From: CAWKGV01 sp963849305
GTDB taxonomy: Bacteria; Pseudomonadota; Alphaproteobacteria; Acetobacterales; Acetobacteraceae
Reading direction: 5' to 3'
Length of the DNA stretch: 64,000 nt
Assembly: GCA_963849305.1 (NCBI GenBank)
Contig: CAWKGV010000003.1
Span: 1 to 64,000 of the forward strand
Of the stretch, positions 16,442 to 25,439 are shown in pieces. Every line of letters starts with the position of its first letter. Within the stretch, counting starts at the first letter, position 1. Below the pieces are notes generated by a model, which saw only the letters and a program-made list of their open reading frames with translations, did no database searches and was not told where the DNA came from. The translations under genes and the position numbers were made by a program.

Positions 16442-16993
16442 ATGGAACGATTCCTCAACGCGCTTAAGGCGCATGCCGCGGCACTCGATCTAGGTCAGGC
16501 GCAGCCGCGCTTCGGCTTGGTCACATCCGTCGATCCGACCAGCGCGACCGCACGGGTGTCTTTGCAGCCTGAAGGCGTGCTGACTGGCTGGTTGCCCGTC
16601 CTGTCGCCCTGGATCGGTGCCGGCTGGGGCATGTCGTGCCCGCCCGCGCCGGGCGACCAAGTGCTTGTGCTTGCGCAAGAGGGGGACGCCGAGCACGGGC
16701 TGATCGCCGGTCGCGCCTTTTCACTATCCCAACTGCCACCTCCCGCGCCGCCAGGGGAGTTCTGGCTCGTCCACAGCACCGGAACATCCCTCAAATTGCA
16801 AAACGACGGAACCGTTCACATAAACGGCCCAGTGGCGATCACCGGCAACGTCCTGGTCACCGGCGACGTGCATGCGAGCGGCAACGTTTACGATGGCCAC
16901 AACTCCCTGGCTGACTTGCGGGGCGAGTACAATGTCCACATGCACATCGACTCTCGCGGCGGTGTGACGACGATCCCCAACCAACAGGACTGA
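16442..16993 (+). CDS. baseplate spike protein (gpV / Mu gp45-like)
   Basis: A 183-residue membrane-piercing spike subunit. The N-terminal OB-fold (FGLVTSVDPTSATARVSLQP, ending CPPAPGDQVLVLAQEGD) precedes a short beta-helix of Gly/Val/Thr/Asn repeats (NGPVAITGNVLVTGDVHASG). Near the C-terminus lies HMH within YNVHMHIDSRGG, the HxH motif whose three copies bind an iron ion at the tip of P2/phi92-type spikes. It is short, as in Mu. Confidence 0.88.
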   Translation: MERFLNALKAHAAALDLGQAQPRFGLVTSVDPTSATARVSLQPEGVLTGWLPVLSPWIGAGWGMSCPPAPGDQVLVLAQEGDAEHGLIAGRAFSLSQLPPPAPPGEFWLVHSTGTSLKLQNDGTVHINGPVAITGNVLVTGDVHASGNVYDGHNSLADLRGEYNVHMHIDSRGGVTTIPNQQD

Positions 16994-16996
16994 CCG

Positions 16997-17374
16997 ATGC
17001 CCGATTTGTGGCACCAGTGGGGTTCCGATCTAGCGATCGGGCCAACCGGGGATGTCGCTGTCAGCTCAGGTCCGGTCTTGGGCCAACAGCGCGTGCTGCG
17101 GCGACTGCTGACCAGCCCTGGCGATTATATCTGGCAACTCGACTATGGCGCAGGGCTCGCGCGCTTCATCGGTCAGCCCGCGAATACCCTGCAAATCCGT
17201 GCGCTCATTCGGAGCCAAATTTTCAAGGAGGCGGCCGTCGCACGTTCGCCAGAGCCGACTATTGACGTGCAGGTCTCGCCGGCCGGCGCCCCCGGCACTG
17301 TCTATGTGTATATTCGTTACGTCGACGCCCTTACCAGCCAAACCCAGATTCTCTCCTTCTCGGTGAGTGCATAG
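16997..17374 (+). CDS. gp25/gpW-like baseplate wedge protein (Mu gp46-like)
   Basis: A 125-residue protein with LTSPGDYIWQLDYGAGLARFIG and a second half QIRALIRSQIFKEAAVARSPEP, the pattern of Mu gp46 and the gp25-like sheath initiators. This protein joins the baseplate wedge and starts sheath polymerisation. It begins three bases after the spike stop and is followed by the J-like protein, the conserved order in Mu-like baseplates. Confidence 0.8.
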   Translation: MPDLWHQWGSDLAIGPTGDVAVSSGPVLGQQRVLRRLLTSPGDYIWQLDYGAGLARFIGQPANTLQIRALIRSQIFKEAAVARSPEPTIDVQVSPAGAPGTVYVYIRYVDALTSQTQILSFSVSA

Positions 17375-17377
17375 CTC

Positions 17378-18502
17378 ATGCAGCTCTCGCTTCAGACCTT
17401 TACCAGTCTCGTGCAGAACATGGCAGCCGCCGTGCAATCCGGGGCATCGCAGCTCCTGGACCTCACCATAGGTTCCACGCTGCGCGCGGTACTGGAAGCG
17501 AACGCCTCAATCGCACTCTGGATGCAATGGCTGATATTGCAAGTTCTGCAAAGCACACGCGCCGCCACGAGCATCGGGCCTGATCTCGACACATGGATGG
17601 CAGACTTCAACCTGACCCGGCTGCCAGCGGTGGCCGCCACGGGGACCGTCACCTTCTCGCGCTACACTCCCACTTCTCCCGCACTCGTTCCGGCAGGCGC
17701 GCTGGTTCGAACGGCCGACGGAATGCAGACCTTTGCGGTTTCGATCGACACGACCAATTCCGCTTGGAACCCTGCGTCGAATGGGTATGTGCTCGCCGCG
17801 GGTTTGGCGTCGCTGACTGTGCCGGTAGCAGCACAGGTTCCGGGCAGTGCGGGCAATGTTCAGGGGGGTATGGTAACCCTGCTCGCCACAGCAATCCCCG
17901 GGATCGATGCCGTCGTCAACCCAGCGCCATTCGAGAATGGCGTCGATCCAGAGCCGGATGCCGCTTTCCGCGGACGCTTCCAGAACTACATGCAAAGTCG
18001 CTCGCGAGCGACGCCCCTTGCCGTTGGTTACGCTATCACCAGCATTCAGCAGGGTCTCAAATACACGATCCAGGAGAACATTAATACAGCGGGGAATTCT
18101 GCAATCGGCAACTTCGTTGTTACCGTGGATGATGGTTCCGGGTACCCCTCGAGTTCGCTGCTTTCCACGGTTCAGTCGGCGATCGAAGCGGTTCGCCCGG
18201 TGGGCTCAACCTTCGCAGTCCAGGCGCCCAGCGTCATCACGGCGGCAGTCAACCTGACCCTGACCGTGGCCGCGACGGCGTCAAAGCCGCCGATCGCGGC
18301 GGCTGTTGGCGCGGCGATCGCGAGCTACATCAACGATCTTCCGATTGGAGCGACACTGCCGCTCACCAAGATTGCACAGATAACTTACGACACCGACCCA
18401 AATGTGATCAATGTCAGTCAGCTGCAGATCGATGGCGGTAACGCAGATATCATCCCGCCCCCCTCAGGCGTGGTGAAAGCTGGAACGGTTTCGGTGAACT
18501 GA
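17378..18502 (+). CDS. baseplate J-like protein (Mu gp47-like)
   Basis: A 374-residue baseplate wedge protein of the J-like family. Residues about 30-80 carry GSTLRAVLEANASIALWMQWL, followed by a DLDTWMADFNLTRLPAVAAT and TGTVTFSRYTP beta part; the middle has FENGVDPEPDAAFRGRFQNY, and the C-terminal domain ends with the usual beta hairpin. It follows the gp25-like gene by three bases and precedes the gp48-like gene by one. Confidence 0.87.
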   Translation: MQLSLQTFTSLVQNMAAAVQSGASQLLDLTIGSTLRAVLEANASIALWMQWLILQVLQSTRAATSIGPDLDTWMADFNLTRLPAVAATGTVTFSRYTPTSPALVPAGALVRTADGMQTFAVSIDTTNSAWNPASNGYVLAAGLASLTVPVAAQVPGSAGNVQGGMVTLLATAIPGIDAVVNPAPFENGVDPEPDAAFRGRFQNYMQSRSRATPLAVGYAITSIQQGLKYTIQENINTAGNSAIGNFVVTVDDGSGYPSSSLLSTVQSAIEAVRPVGSTFAVQAPSVITAAVNLTLTVAATASKPPIAAAVGAAIASYINDLPIGATLPLTKIAQITYDTDPNVINVSQLQIDGGNADIIPPPSGVVKAGTVSVN

Positions 18503-18503
18503 T

Positions 18504-19175
18504 ATGACCGGCGACCAGCAAGACATGCTGAGCCGGCTAAAAGCCGTGCTTCCAGCCGGATGGTTTTCGGATACGACGCCAATTCTAGATGGTTTACTAA
18601 CCGGTTTGGCCTGGGCTTGGGCATGGAGCTACAACCTACTCCAATATGTGAAATCGCAGACTCGTATCGCCACCACGACCAACGTCTGGCTTGATATCAT
18701 TGCCCAAGACTTCTTCGGAGCGCAACTTGTCCGCAAGGGCCAGAGCGATGCTGCATTTCGGAATCGCATCCAGCTCGAGCTGATGCGCCACCGTGCCACC
18801 CGCGGAGCCCTGATTGCGACGTTGCAGGATCTAACCGGCCGGACACCGGCCGTGTTCGAGCCAGCGCGCGCTACGGACACTGGCGGTTACGGCCGAATAG
18901 GGTCGCCCGCGACCGGCTTGGCCTACGGCTATATCGGCGGATGGGGCAGCCTTGCCCTGTCATTCCAATGTTTCGTCACCGCCTATCGCCCGGCAGGTGT
19001 CGGTATTTCTGAAGTGGCCGGTTGGGGCAGCCAAACAGGGGCCTACGGTGCCGGCGTCATCGAGTATGCAAGCCTCGCGATGGTGCAGGCCCAGGTGACT
19101 GACGCCGACATCTGTGCCGCGATCGCCGCCATAATGCCGGCGGCGACGATTGGCTGGACGCGCATAACAAACTAA
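18504..19175 (+). CDS. baseplate wedge protein (Mu gp48-like)
   Basis: A 223-residue protein starting MTGDQQDMLSRLKAVLPAGW, a start seen in Mu gp48-type (tail protein I-like) proteins, which fix tail fibres to the wedge. It continues with a WLDIIAQDFFG segment and GALIATLQDLTGRTPAVFEP, then a Gly/Tyr-rich part. It is the last baseplate gene before the fibre genes. Confidence 0.75.
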   Translation: MTGDQQDMLSRLKAVLPAGWFSDTTPILDGLLTGLAWAWAWSYNLLQYVKSQTRIATTTNVWLDIIAQDFFGAQLVRKGQSDAAFRNRIQLELMRHRATRGALIATLQDLTGRTPAVFEPARATDTGGYGRIGSPATGLAYGYIGGWGSLALSFQCFVTAYRPAGVGISEVAGWGSQTGAYGAGVIEYASLAMVQAQVTDADICAAIAAIMPAATIGWTRITN

Positions 19176-19191
19176 TCGTCTCGAGGTAACA

Positions 19192-20445
19192 ATGGACAGG
19201 AACTTGGTGTATCCGGGCAGCATCCCGCTCGATACAGACCTGCTGACCATCAACCGGAACACAATGATCGGGTTGGGTTTTCTTGCCCAGGCTGTTCTCG
19301 GAACCGGCCCGGTGGTTGACGGCCTTGCGTGCTCGCCCACTGTGCCCGCCTCACTTACTGTTCAAGTCGGTTCTGGAAGCATCACCCAGATCGCCGTTGT
19401 CGACGCACTTGCCTTCGGCTCTCTCGCGGCGGATGGGACTGACCCGCTGGTGAAGATGGGGATCAATCTCACGCCGGTCTCCTTCACCCTTGTGGCCCCT
19501 ACCGTTTCGGGACAAGCTGTCAACTATCTCATCGAGGCGGCTCTTCTCGAAACAGACACCAGCCCAGTTGTCCTGCCCTATTACAACGCCGCCAATCCGG
19601 CCCAGCCATTCAGCGGCCCCACCAACTCAGGGGTTGCGCAGAACACCCAACGCATCCAGCGCGTTCAGCTCCAGCTCAAGTCGGGGGCACCGGCCAATAG
19701 CGGTGCCCAGGTGACACCACCGGTCGACAACGGGTGGGTCGGCCTCTACGCGATCACGGTCAGTTACGGCCAAGCGGCAGTCACCTCCGCAAACATCAAT
19801 ACGCTCCCAAGTGCGCCGTTTCTGAACTGGAAACTGCCCGGCCTCGCTCCCGGTTTCGGCTCAGGTGTGGAATCCTTTACGAGTTCCGGCACGTTCACCG
19901 TCCCGCCCGGCGTTACCCAAATCGAGGTTGAACTTTGGGGCGGCGGCTCCGGTTCCTTCGCCTCCACCAGCAGCGTCGCAAGTGGCGGCGGCTCCGGAGG
20001 TGGCTACGCCCGCAAGCGCATTGTCGGCCTCAGCCCGGGCCAATCGTTCCCGGTGACAGTCGGTCTCGGCGGCTCGGCTGGCATCGTGGCCGGCGCTCTC
20101 CCCGGCGCCGGAGGTACCTCCAGCTTTGGAAGCTATGTCAGCGCAACCGGCGGGGCGCTGAACAGCACAGCGTCCACTTCTAGCCCACAGAACGGCGCGA
20201 TCCCTGGGGGGGTTGGCAAGAACGGCGATGTCAATCTGACTGGATCATCTGGTCAGGCAGGCTTCCTGAGTGTTGGAGGGCTCGGTGGTGGCGCACCGAT
20301 GGGGGGCATGCAGACCAGTGGCTCTGTCGGCAACCAGGGCGTGTTCCCCGGCGGCGGCGCGTCAGGCGCGGGAACCGGCGCAAACAGCTCGACGCCGTAC
20401 AATGGTGGGCCCGGCGCCGCCGGACTCGTCGTGGTGAGGTGGTGA
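19192..20445 (+). CDS. tail fibre with glycine-rich tip
   Basis: A 417-residue fibre protein. The N-terminal 225 residues (LVYPGSIPLDTDLLTINRNT, then Ser/Thr/Val-rich strands) form the baseplate-facing part. A linker SFTSSGTFTVPPGVTQIEVE begins a domain of about 190 residues with Gly-rich stretches (GGGSGSFAS, GGGSGGGYARK, GGLGGGAPMGG). This is the layout of adhesin tips such as the phage S16 type, in which Gly-rich runs form polyglycine-II helices with variable loops at the end. The Gly-rich domain is the likely receptor-binding part. Confidence 0.75.
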   Translation: MDRNLVYPGSIPLDTDLLTINRNTMIGLGFLAQAVLGTGPVVDGLACSPTVPASLTVQVGSGSITQIAVVDALAFGSLAADGTDPLVKMGINLTPVSFTLVAPTVSGQAVNYLIEAALLETDTSPVVLPYYNAANPAQPFSGPTNSGVAQNTQRIQRVQLQLKSGAPANSGAQVTPPVDNGWVGLYAITVSYGQAAVTSANINTLPSAPFLNWKLPGLAPGFGSGVESFTSSGTFTVPPGVTQIEVELWGGGSGSFASTSSVASGGGSGGGYARKRIVGLSPGQSFPVTVGLGGSAGIVAGALPGAGGTSSFGSYVSATGGALNSTASTSSPQNGAIPGGVGKNGDVNLTGSSGQAGFLSVGGLGGGAPMGGMQTSGSVGNQGVFPGGGASGAGTGANSSTPYNGGPGAAGLVVVRW

Positions 20446-20447
20446 TC

Positions 20448-20549
20448 ATGCCCAAGGCCTGCGCCCTCATCCAGGATGGAGTCGCTACGGAGCCAGGACC
20501 AGCCTGGGCGGAGATCGTTTCCAGCGACGAGACCAGGAGCTCGCGATAA
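20448..20549 (+). CDS. 33-residue phage protein between fibre genes
   Basis: MPKACALIQDGVATEPGPAW followed by 13 residues ending TRSSR. It starts three bases after the fibre stop, behind GAGGTGG, and its TAA shares a base with the next ATG at 20549, so spacing favours a real gene. No homologue is recognised. Confidence 0.5.
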   Translation: MPKACALIQDGVATEPGPAWAEIVSSDETRSSR

Positions 20550-21031
20550 TGCCAACACCTGCCTCGCACGTCTGGAAGCCAAGCACCGCCCGCACGGTGG
20601 TGCTCGATTCCTTTGTCCCTGTCCCGCGTGGCTCTACCGCGGTTGCGCCCCCGCCACTGAATTGGCCAACGAAAGATCCGGGCGACGTGCTCGACTATCA
20701 GTTCGATGTCTCCCCGGCGCTGGTCGGTAATGACGGCGATTCGCTCGCAACCCTAGATGTAACCATTTCGCCAGATAACCCAGGCGATCTCAGTCTAAAC
20801 AGTGCCACGACGGACGGAGCAGTTGTGGTCCTTTGGCTGTCGGCTGGTCAGGCTGGCACCGTTTACACTGTTACCATCGTGGTCGGGACCACAAACGGCC
20901 GCACCTTGCAGAGAAGCATCTTACTGCCGGTGCTTTACCTGTCGCAACCGAGCGCACCGGCAACGGCCATTGAGACCAATGTCGGACTGATCATCACCGA
21001 TCAGAATGGCAATCCGATCGTGACTAGCTGA
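20549..21031 (+). CDS. beta-rich phage protein in the fibre cluster
   Basis: A 160-residue Ser/Thr/Val-rich protein with no cysteine in the middle of the fibre genes. It has an Ig-like look: LDYQFDVSPALVGNDGDSLA, then DVTISPDNPGDLSL and GTVYTVTIVVGTTNGRTLQR, the strand pattern of a beta sandwich. A role as fibre accessory or attachment domain is likely but unproven. It is coupled to the 33-residue ORF in front. Confidence 0.6.
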   Translation: MPTPASHVWKPSTARTVVLDSFVPVPRGSTAVAPPPLNWPTKDPGDVLDYQFDVSPALVGNDGDSLATLDVTISPDNPGDLSLNSATTDGAVVVLWLSAGQAGTVYTVTIVVGTTNGRTLQRSILLPVLYLSQPSAPATAIETNVGLIITDQNGNPIVTS

Positions 21032-21125
21032 TTCCGGCGCTCCGGTTTCTGCGTGCCTTCTTGCAGCCGCACGAGAGCCGCCAACTCGAACGTGCGGACG
21101 CCACCCATCTTGGAGCAATGGCGAC

Positions 21126-23531
21126 ATGCCCACAATCGACCAGCTTGCCCCGGCGACCGCTGCATCCGACACTGATGAGTTGCTCGCGAGCCAAAGCGGG
21201 ATCGCGCGCAAGGTCACCCGGGCACAGATGGTCGCCGGCCTACAGCCAGAATTGGCGCTGGCCAGCGGTACTTTGCTCGGCCGTTCCAGTTCGGGCTCGG
21301 GCGCTCCAGAGCAGCTCGCGGTGGGCGCGAACTTGGTCCTCGCCGGAGGGACTCTCACGGCCAGCGCGGCTCCTTATCAAGTTGCTCTCCTTGCTGCCGG
21401 TACGGTCCCGTCTGCCACTGACCTAGTTCCTCTTGGCCAGGACGGAACCAACACGGCTGTCCCCTACGCCCAGTTCATGGCGGGGCTGCCCGGCGTTGCG
21501 AACCTTAACGCTTCGGGGATGCTGGTAACTCCAACAGGAGCTGCCGTCGGCCAAAGCTTGGCTAATTTCGCTGCCGGCACGCTTGCGAAGTCGGGCGGCA
21601 GCATGACGGGGCCTCTCACGCTCGCGGGCAACCCAACAGTAGCCCTCCAAGCAGCTCCCAAACAGTACGTGGATAGTCAGACCGCCACCGCCCTCCCGCT
21701 GTCCGGCGGTACGCTGACCGGACCCCTGACGCTGACGAGCAACCCGGCATCATCATTGCAAGCCGCGACCAAGCAGTACGTTGACAGCGGCATAGCTACG
21801 GCGCTTCCCCTCGGAGGTGGGACGCTGACCGGCTCATTATTGGCGCCTAGTCTGACGGCGACAGGCAATGTCACGGTGGGTGGAAAGCTCTCGCCCGGGG
21901 CACTGGCGCTGACTCAAACCGGTACGCAGACTGGCACACTCGCCGCTCAAATCGTGCTCCAGAGGATCGGATCTGGGCCGTCCGATGCGCCAATCCTCAA
22001 CAGCAATCTCACGGTCACCCATTCCGGAGGCGCCCCGCTAACCTATTCCAATGCCCAGTTCACCACGACCGTCAACGACGCGGTGAACAGCTCGGGTCTC
22101 CTCATTGATGGAACGACGAGCGACGTTCGCGCGCTTGTCTCGTCGCTGAATGTCAATGCCGTGACCGGTTCGGTGGCCTCGCCCACAGCTTCGCAGCACG
22201 TCGCTATCACCGCCAGCGCGACCAAGAGCGCGCCGGTTGGCGGTTATCCGTCCGGTCGCATTGGAGCCCAGGTATGGGGGCTCTCGCTTCCGGTGTCGGA
22301 TACGACGAACCAGCCGAGTTCGATCAGCAACTCGACTGTCGGAGTCGCAATGAATCTTGCGGCCAACAACCTGGATCCGATTGGCCGACGGTTCGGTTAT
22401 CAGGCCACGCTTGCTGAGGCGGTGCCGCTGTCCTCAGGCGGAGCTCCAACAGAATGGGCCTGTGGTCTGGCATTTTCTACTTCAGCCACGAGCTTTTATA
22501 AGCAACAGATCTTGGCGAGTGGCAACTATTCCATTGCCGTGCTTGACACTCGCAATGCAGTGGGCGGTGTGTCCAAGGTCACAACAAGCCTCAGCGCGCC
22601 CAGTACGACAATAGCGGTCGATCCGGTGCTTCCATTCACGTCCGCGGGGATCAGCGGTCAGCCCGTGTCAGCCGGCAACACCGCTCAGGTACAGGTAGGC
22701 GCGAATGTCTATACGCAAATTGGTGTGGCACTGGATGGCGGCGGAAAGACATCGGGCACGCTTACTTTTGCTGCACCCATAAGCGTGGCGGATGGGTCAG
22801 CGGGCAATCTGATTCAGGGCGCAAGTCGGGCAATCTGGTTGGGCACAGGCCAACAGATCGCCTTTGACTATGCGGGTGCGTCTAATATATATTACGACAC
22901 TCGTATAACTTCTCTGCGCATGACAGCGCCGTTGCGCGTCGATGGGCAGCTGAATGCGGCCGCAGGGATCATCTGCGCGACAGCTACTATCAGCGGGGCG
23001 GCATCATTCGGGGCTGGAATCCAATGCGGTGGCACGGTGAATGCTACGGGTGGCTTTGTTGGATCTAATTTGACCCTTTCAGGCAATATCGCGGCGTCCG
23101 GAAACCTCTCCGTAGGGAGTTCCTCTGCACCTGGTTCGCTTACGGTCTCCGGGCAGACAACGTTCCAGGGCAATGTGTCCTCGAGCGGTACGCTCAGTGC
23201 AGCTGGCGGATTTACCGGGAGCAACGTCACTCTCACTGGCAACCTGGTTGCGTCCGGGTACTGCATCAGTAGCAGGGCCGCTTGTCGCGCACGGTGGGCT
23301 GACTGTCAGCAGCGGGACGGCGGTGCTTCCCTCCTACACTGTTGCCGCGCTCCCGACGGCATCGGCCGGAACGCTGGCCTATGCCACAAATGGGCGCAAG
23401 CCAGGAGAAGTTGCGGGGTCAGGGACCGGAGTTCTCGTGTGGGGTACTGGGTCCAAGCAGTGGCTCTCCGTTTTGAGCGGCTCCCCGATTCAGGCCTGAC
23501 ACATCGGTTCCATTTTGTGGATAACGACTGA
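21126..23531 (+). CDS. tail fibre protein, C-terminus frameshifted
   Basis: An 801-residue frame. Residues 1-130 (MPTIDQLAPATAASDTDELL) form an attachment domain shared with the next gene. At about 155-240 lie repeated fibre units (GGSMTGPLTL, AAPKQYVDSQTATALPLSGG, AATKQYVDSGIATALPLGGG). Long beta-helix-like parts with GNVTVGG and SGNLSVGSSS units follow. After residue about 711 the frame becomes Cys/Arg-rich nonsense, while the expected C-terminal domain lies one frame over (23257-23499). One extra G in GGG at 23256-23258 explains this. Both frames happen to stay open, and the nonsense one stops exactly at the next ATG. Confidence 0.75.
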   Translation: MPTIDQLAPATAASDTDELLASQSGIARKVTRAQMVAGLQPELALASGTLLGRSSSGSGAPEQLAVGANLVLAGGTLTASAAPYQVALLAAGTVPSATDLVPLGQDGTNTAVPYAQFMAGLPGVANLNASGMLVTPTGAAVGQSLANFAAGTLAKSGGSMTGPLTLAGNPTVALQAAPKQYVDSQTATALPLSGGTLTGPLTLTSNPASSLQAATKQYVDSGIATALPLGGGTLTGSLLAPSLTATGNVTVGGKLSPGALALTQTGTQTGTLAAQIVLQRIGSGPSDAPILNSNLTVTHSGGAPLTYSNAQFTTTVNDAVNSSGLLIDGTTSDVRALVSSLNVNAVTGSVASPTASQHVAITASATKSAPVGGYPSGRIGAQVWGLSLPVSDTTNQPSSISNSTVGVAMNLAANNLDPIGRRFGYQATLAEAVPLSSGGAPTEWACGLAFSTSATSFYKQQILASGNYSIAVLDTRNAVGGVSKVTTSLSAPSTTIAVDPVLPFTSAGISGQPVSAGNTAQVQVGANVYTQIGVALDGGGKTSGTLTFAAPISVADGSAGNLIQGASRAIWLGTGQQIAFDYAGASNIYYDTRITSLRMTAPLRVDGQLNAAAGIICATATISGAASFGAGIQCGGTVNATGGFVGSNLTLSGNIAASGNLSVGSSSAPGSLTVSGQTTFQGNVSSSGTLSAAGGFTGSNVTLTGNLVASGYCISSRAACRARWADCQQRDGGASLLHCCRAPDGIGRNAGLCHKWAQARRSCGVRDRSSRVGYWVQAVALRFERLPDSGLTHRFHFVDND
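23257..23499 (+). other. displaced C-terminal fibre domain in the +1 frame
   Basis: Eighty codons reading GTASVAGPLVAHGGLTVSSG, then a conserved fibre end (ALPTASAGTLAYATNGRKPG and VWGTGSKQWLSVLSG). This joins the preceding frame smoothly (LVASG | TASVAG) if one G is removed from 23256-23258. The pattern of PTASAG...ATNGRKPGE is well known at the ends of phage fibres and chaperone-like tips. No start codon with a ribosome-binding site precedes it. Confidence 0.7.
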
Positions 23532-25435
23532 TGCCGACGATTAAGCAGCTCCCCACAGCGACATCTGTCAATCCGGCGGACGAGGTTCCAGTCAGCCAAG
23601 GTGGTGCCACTAACGCCGTGGCCATCGGCACGCTGCTTTCGGGCATGCAGCCGGCAATCATGGTCCCGACCGGCATGCTGCTCGGTCGAAACAGCCTCGG
23701 GCAAGGGGGACCGGAGCCGGTCGAGGTCGGAACGGGGGTCGCGCTAACCACTGGCACGCTCGTTGCCACAGGCGCGGATCATGCGGCTTATCCAGTCGAA
23801 ACGGCCCTCAACCCCCTCGACCAGGTGGTCCTTAATAGCGGTGGTACGCCAAAACTGCTCCAACTCTCTCTCCTGCAAGGCCTGGTCGCAAGCGGAGACA
23901 GCGCTGCGAGTGGGAATCCGTACAGTATCACAGGCCTGCCAACCACAAACGTCATTACTGCTAGCGATTTAGTCGGAATTAGTCAGAGTGGGAATGATAA
24001 GGCAATCACTCTCGCAAACTTCTTAGAGGGCGAGACGATCGACCAAGGCTCGCCCGCCGGGGCGGCGAGGGATACGGACACAATTTGGGTCGGCCAGGGT
24101 GGTAGCACCATGCTGGTGCAGAGCTTCGCGGCTATTTGGAACTGGATAGCAAGTCACCTCCCAGGCTGGAAGCGGCCCGTTGTCGAGATAACATCGGCTA
24201 CCCAACTCGATGCCTCGGTCCACAATGCCGCGCTTCTGGTTTGCACGCAACCTGTAACAATTACTCCTGCGTTCGAAACCCAGGGCAATGGTTTTTGGTG
24301 CACAATCATTAATATGAGTTCAGGCGTGGTCAGTTTGGGCGCTGGAATCGTGACGTCGGGCGGCCAGAGCATCCTATCGGTGAATCAAGCCGCCCATCTC
24401 TATGCCGTCTCCTCTTCCGCAGGGAACGTGGTTTACGCCGCAATCTCGGGCGGCGGGTCGAACCTGACCGCGCCTGGTCAGGTGACAGGCTTAGCGATCG
24501 GGACTGTCACGAGCAACAGCTTGGCGCTGTCCTGGACGGCGCCATCCTCGGGCGGGGCAGCAACCTCCTATACTATCAACTATCGCGTAACTGGCACGAG
24601 CCCATGGCTAAGCGCAAGCACTTCTGCGACGAGCTACACGGTGACGGGCCTGAACGCCTCGACTGGATACGATTTTGAGGTGTTCTCGGTGAACGCTGCT
24701 GGCTCCGCGACGCCGTCCGCAATCGTCACCGCCAGCACCAGCCCGGCCTCACCGAATGCGCCAAACACGCCGACGGGGGTGGCCATTGGCGCGGTCACCT
24801 CCAGCAGCATTGCCGTGTCCTGGACAGCGCCGGCCATCGACGTGACGCATGGCGCGGCAAGCACCTATACTGTGCAATGGCGCACGACCGGAAGTACAGC
24901 CTGGACGCAGCAGATCGGCGTGAGTGGGGCCAGCTTCACGCTTAACGATCTCAGCGCAGCTACACAATTTGACATTCAGGTCCAGGCAGTGAACAGCGCG
25001 GGCGGCAGCGCCTTCACGGCGACTACGAATGCGACGACCGGGCCGGCCTCCGGCAACTACCTGATGGGCAGTGGCTTCCAACCGCTAGGCTCGGGCACAA
25101 GCTTGGCGCACTCCACCACCGTGACCGCCAACGCCTCCGACATGAGTGCGAGCGCGGACGGCAGCTACACAGTCCCGGCGAACGTGTATTTCGGCTGGAC
25201 TACTTCCGCGACGACCGGGCCGGCCTCGACGGCAGGTCTCACTGCGGCGGAAGGTCAGATCACCAACGGTGGACACAACTATTGGTATCACTTCGCCGTA
25301 CCAACCCCAAGTACGCCGGGGACATACTATTTTTGGTCGGTCGAGATCAACCCTGGCGGCACGATCGTGGCAAGCGTGGTCCAAGGGAGCCAGGTGATAG
25401 CCGGCGGCACACCAGTCGCCTTCACCATCACCTGA
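23531..25435 (+). CDS. tail fibre with two fibronectin type III domains
   Basis: A 634-residue fibre. Its first 125 residues (MPTIKQLPTATSVNPADEVP, SQGG, TLLSGMQP, MLLGRNS) are paralogous to those of the preceding fibre. After a beta-rich shaft come two Fn3 domains at about 315-400 (VTGLAIGTVTSNSLALSWTA) and 410-505 (PTGVAIGAVTSSSIAVSWTA), each with the Trp and the Tyr/Leu-Asn/Asp pattern of the fold, then a C-terminal beta domain. Fn3 domains in phage fibres help stick to carbohydrate surfaces. The ATG shares one base with the stop of the previous frame. Confidence 0.8.
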   Translation: MPTIKQLPTATSVNPADEVPVSQGGATNAVAIGTLLSGMQPAIMVPTGMLLGRNSLGQGGPEPVEVGTGVALTTGTLVATGADHAAYPVETALNPLDQVVLNSGGTPKLLQLSLLQGLVASGDSAASGNPYSITGLPTTNVITASDLVGISQSGNDKAITLANFLEGETIDQGSPAGAARDTDTIWVGQGGSTMLVQSFAAIWNWIASHLPGWKRPVVEITSATQLDASVHNAALLVCTQPVTITPAFETQGNGFWCTIINMSSGVVSLGAGIVTSGGQSILSVNQAAHLYAVSSSAGNVVYAAISGGGSNLTAPGQVTGLAIGTVTSNSLALSWTAPSSGGAATSYTINYRVTGTSPWLSASTSATSYTVTGLNASTGYDFEVFSVNAAGSATPSAIVTASTSPASPNAPNTPTGVAIGAVTSSSIAVSWTAPAIDVTHGAASTYTVQWRTTGSTAWTQQIGVSGASFTLNDLSAATQFDIQVQAVNSAGGSAFTATTNATTGPASGNYLMGSGFQPLGSGTSLAHSTTVTANASDMSASADGSYTVPANVYFGWTTSATTGPASTAGLTAAEGQITNGGHNYWYHFAVPTPSTPGTYYFWSVEINPGGTIVASVVQGSQVIAGGTPVAFTIT

Positions 25436-25439
25436 CATC

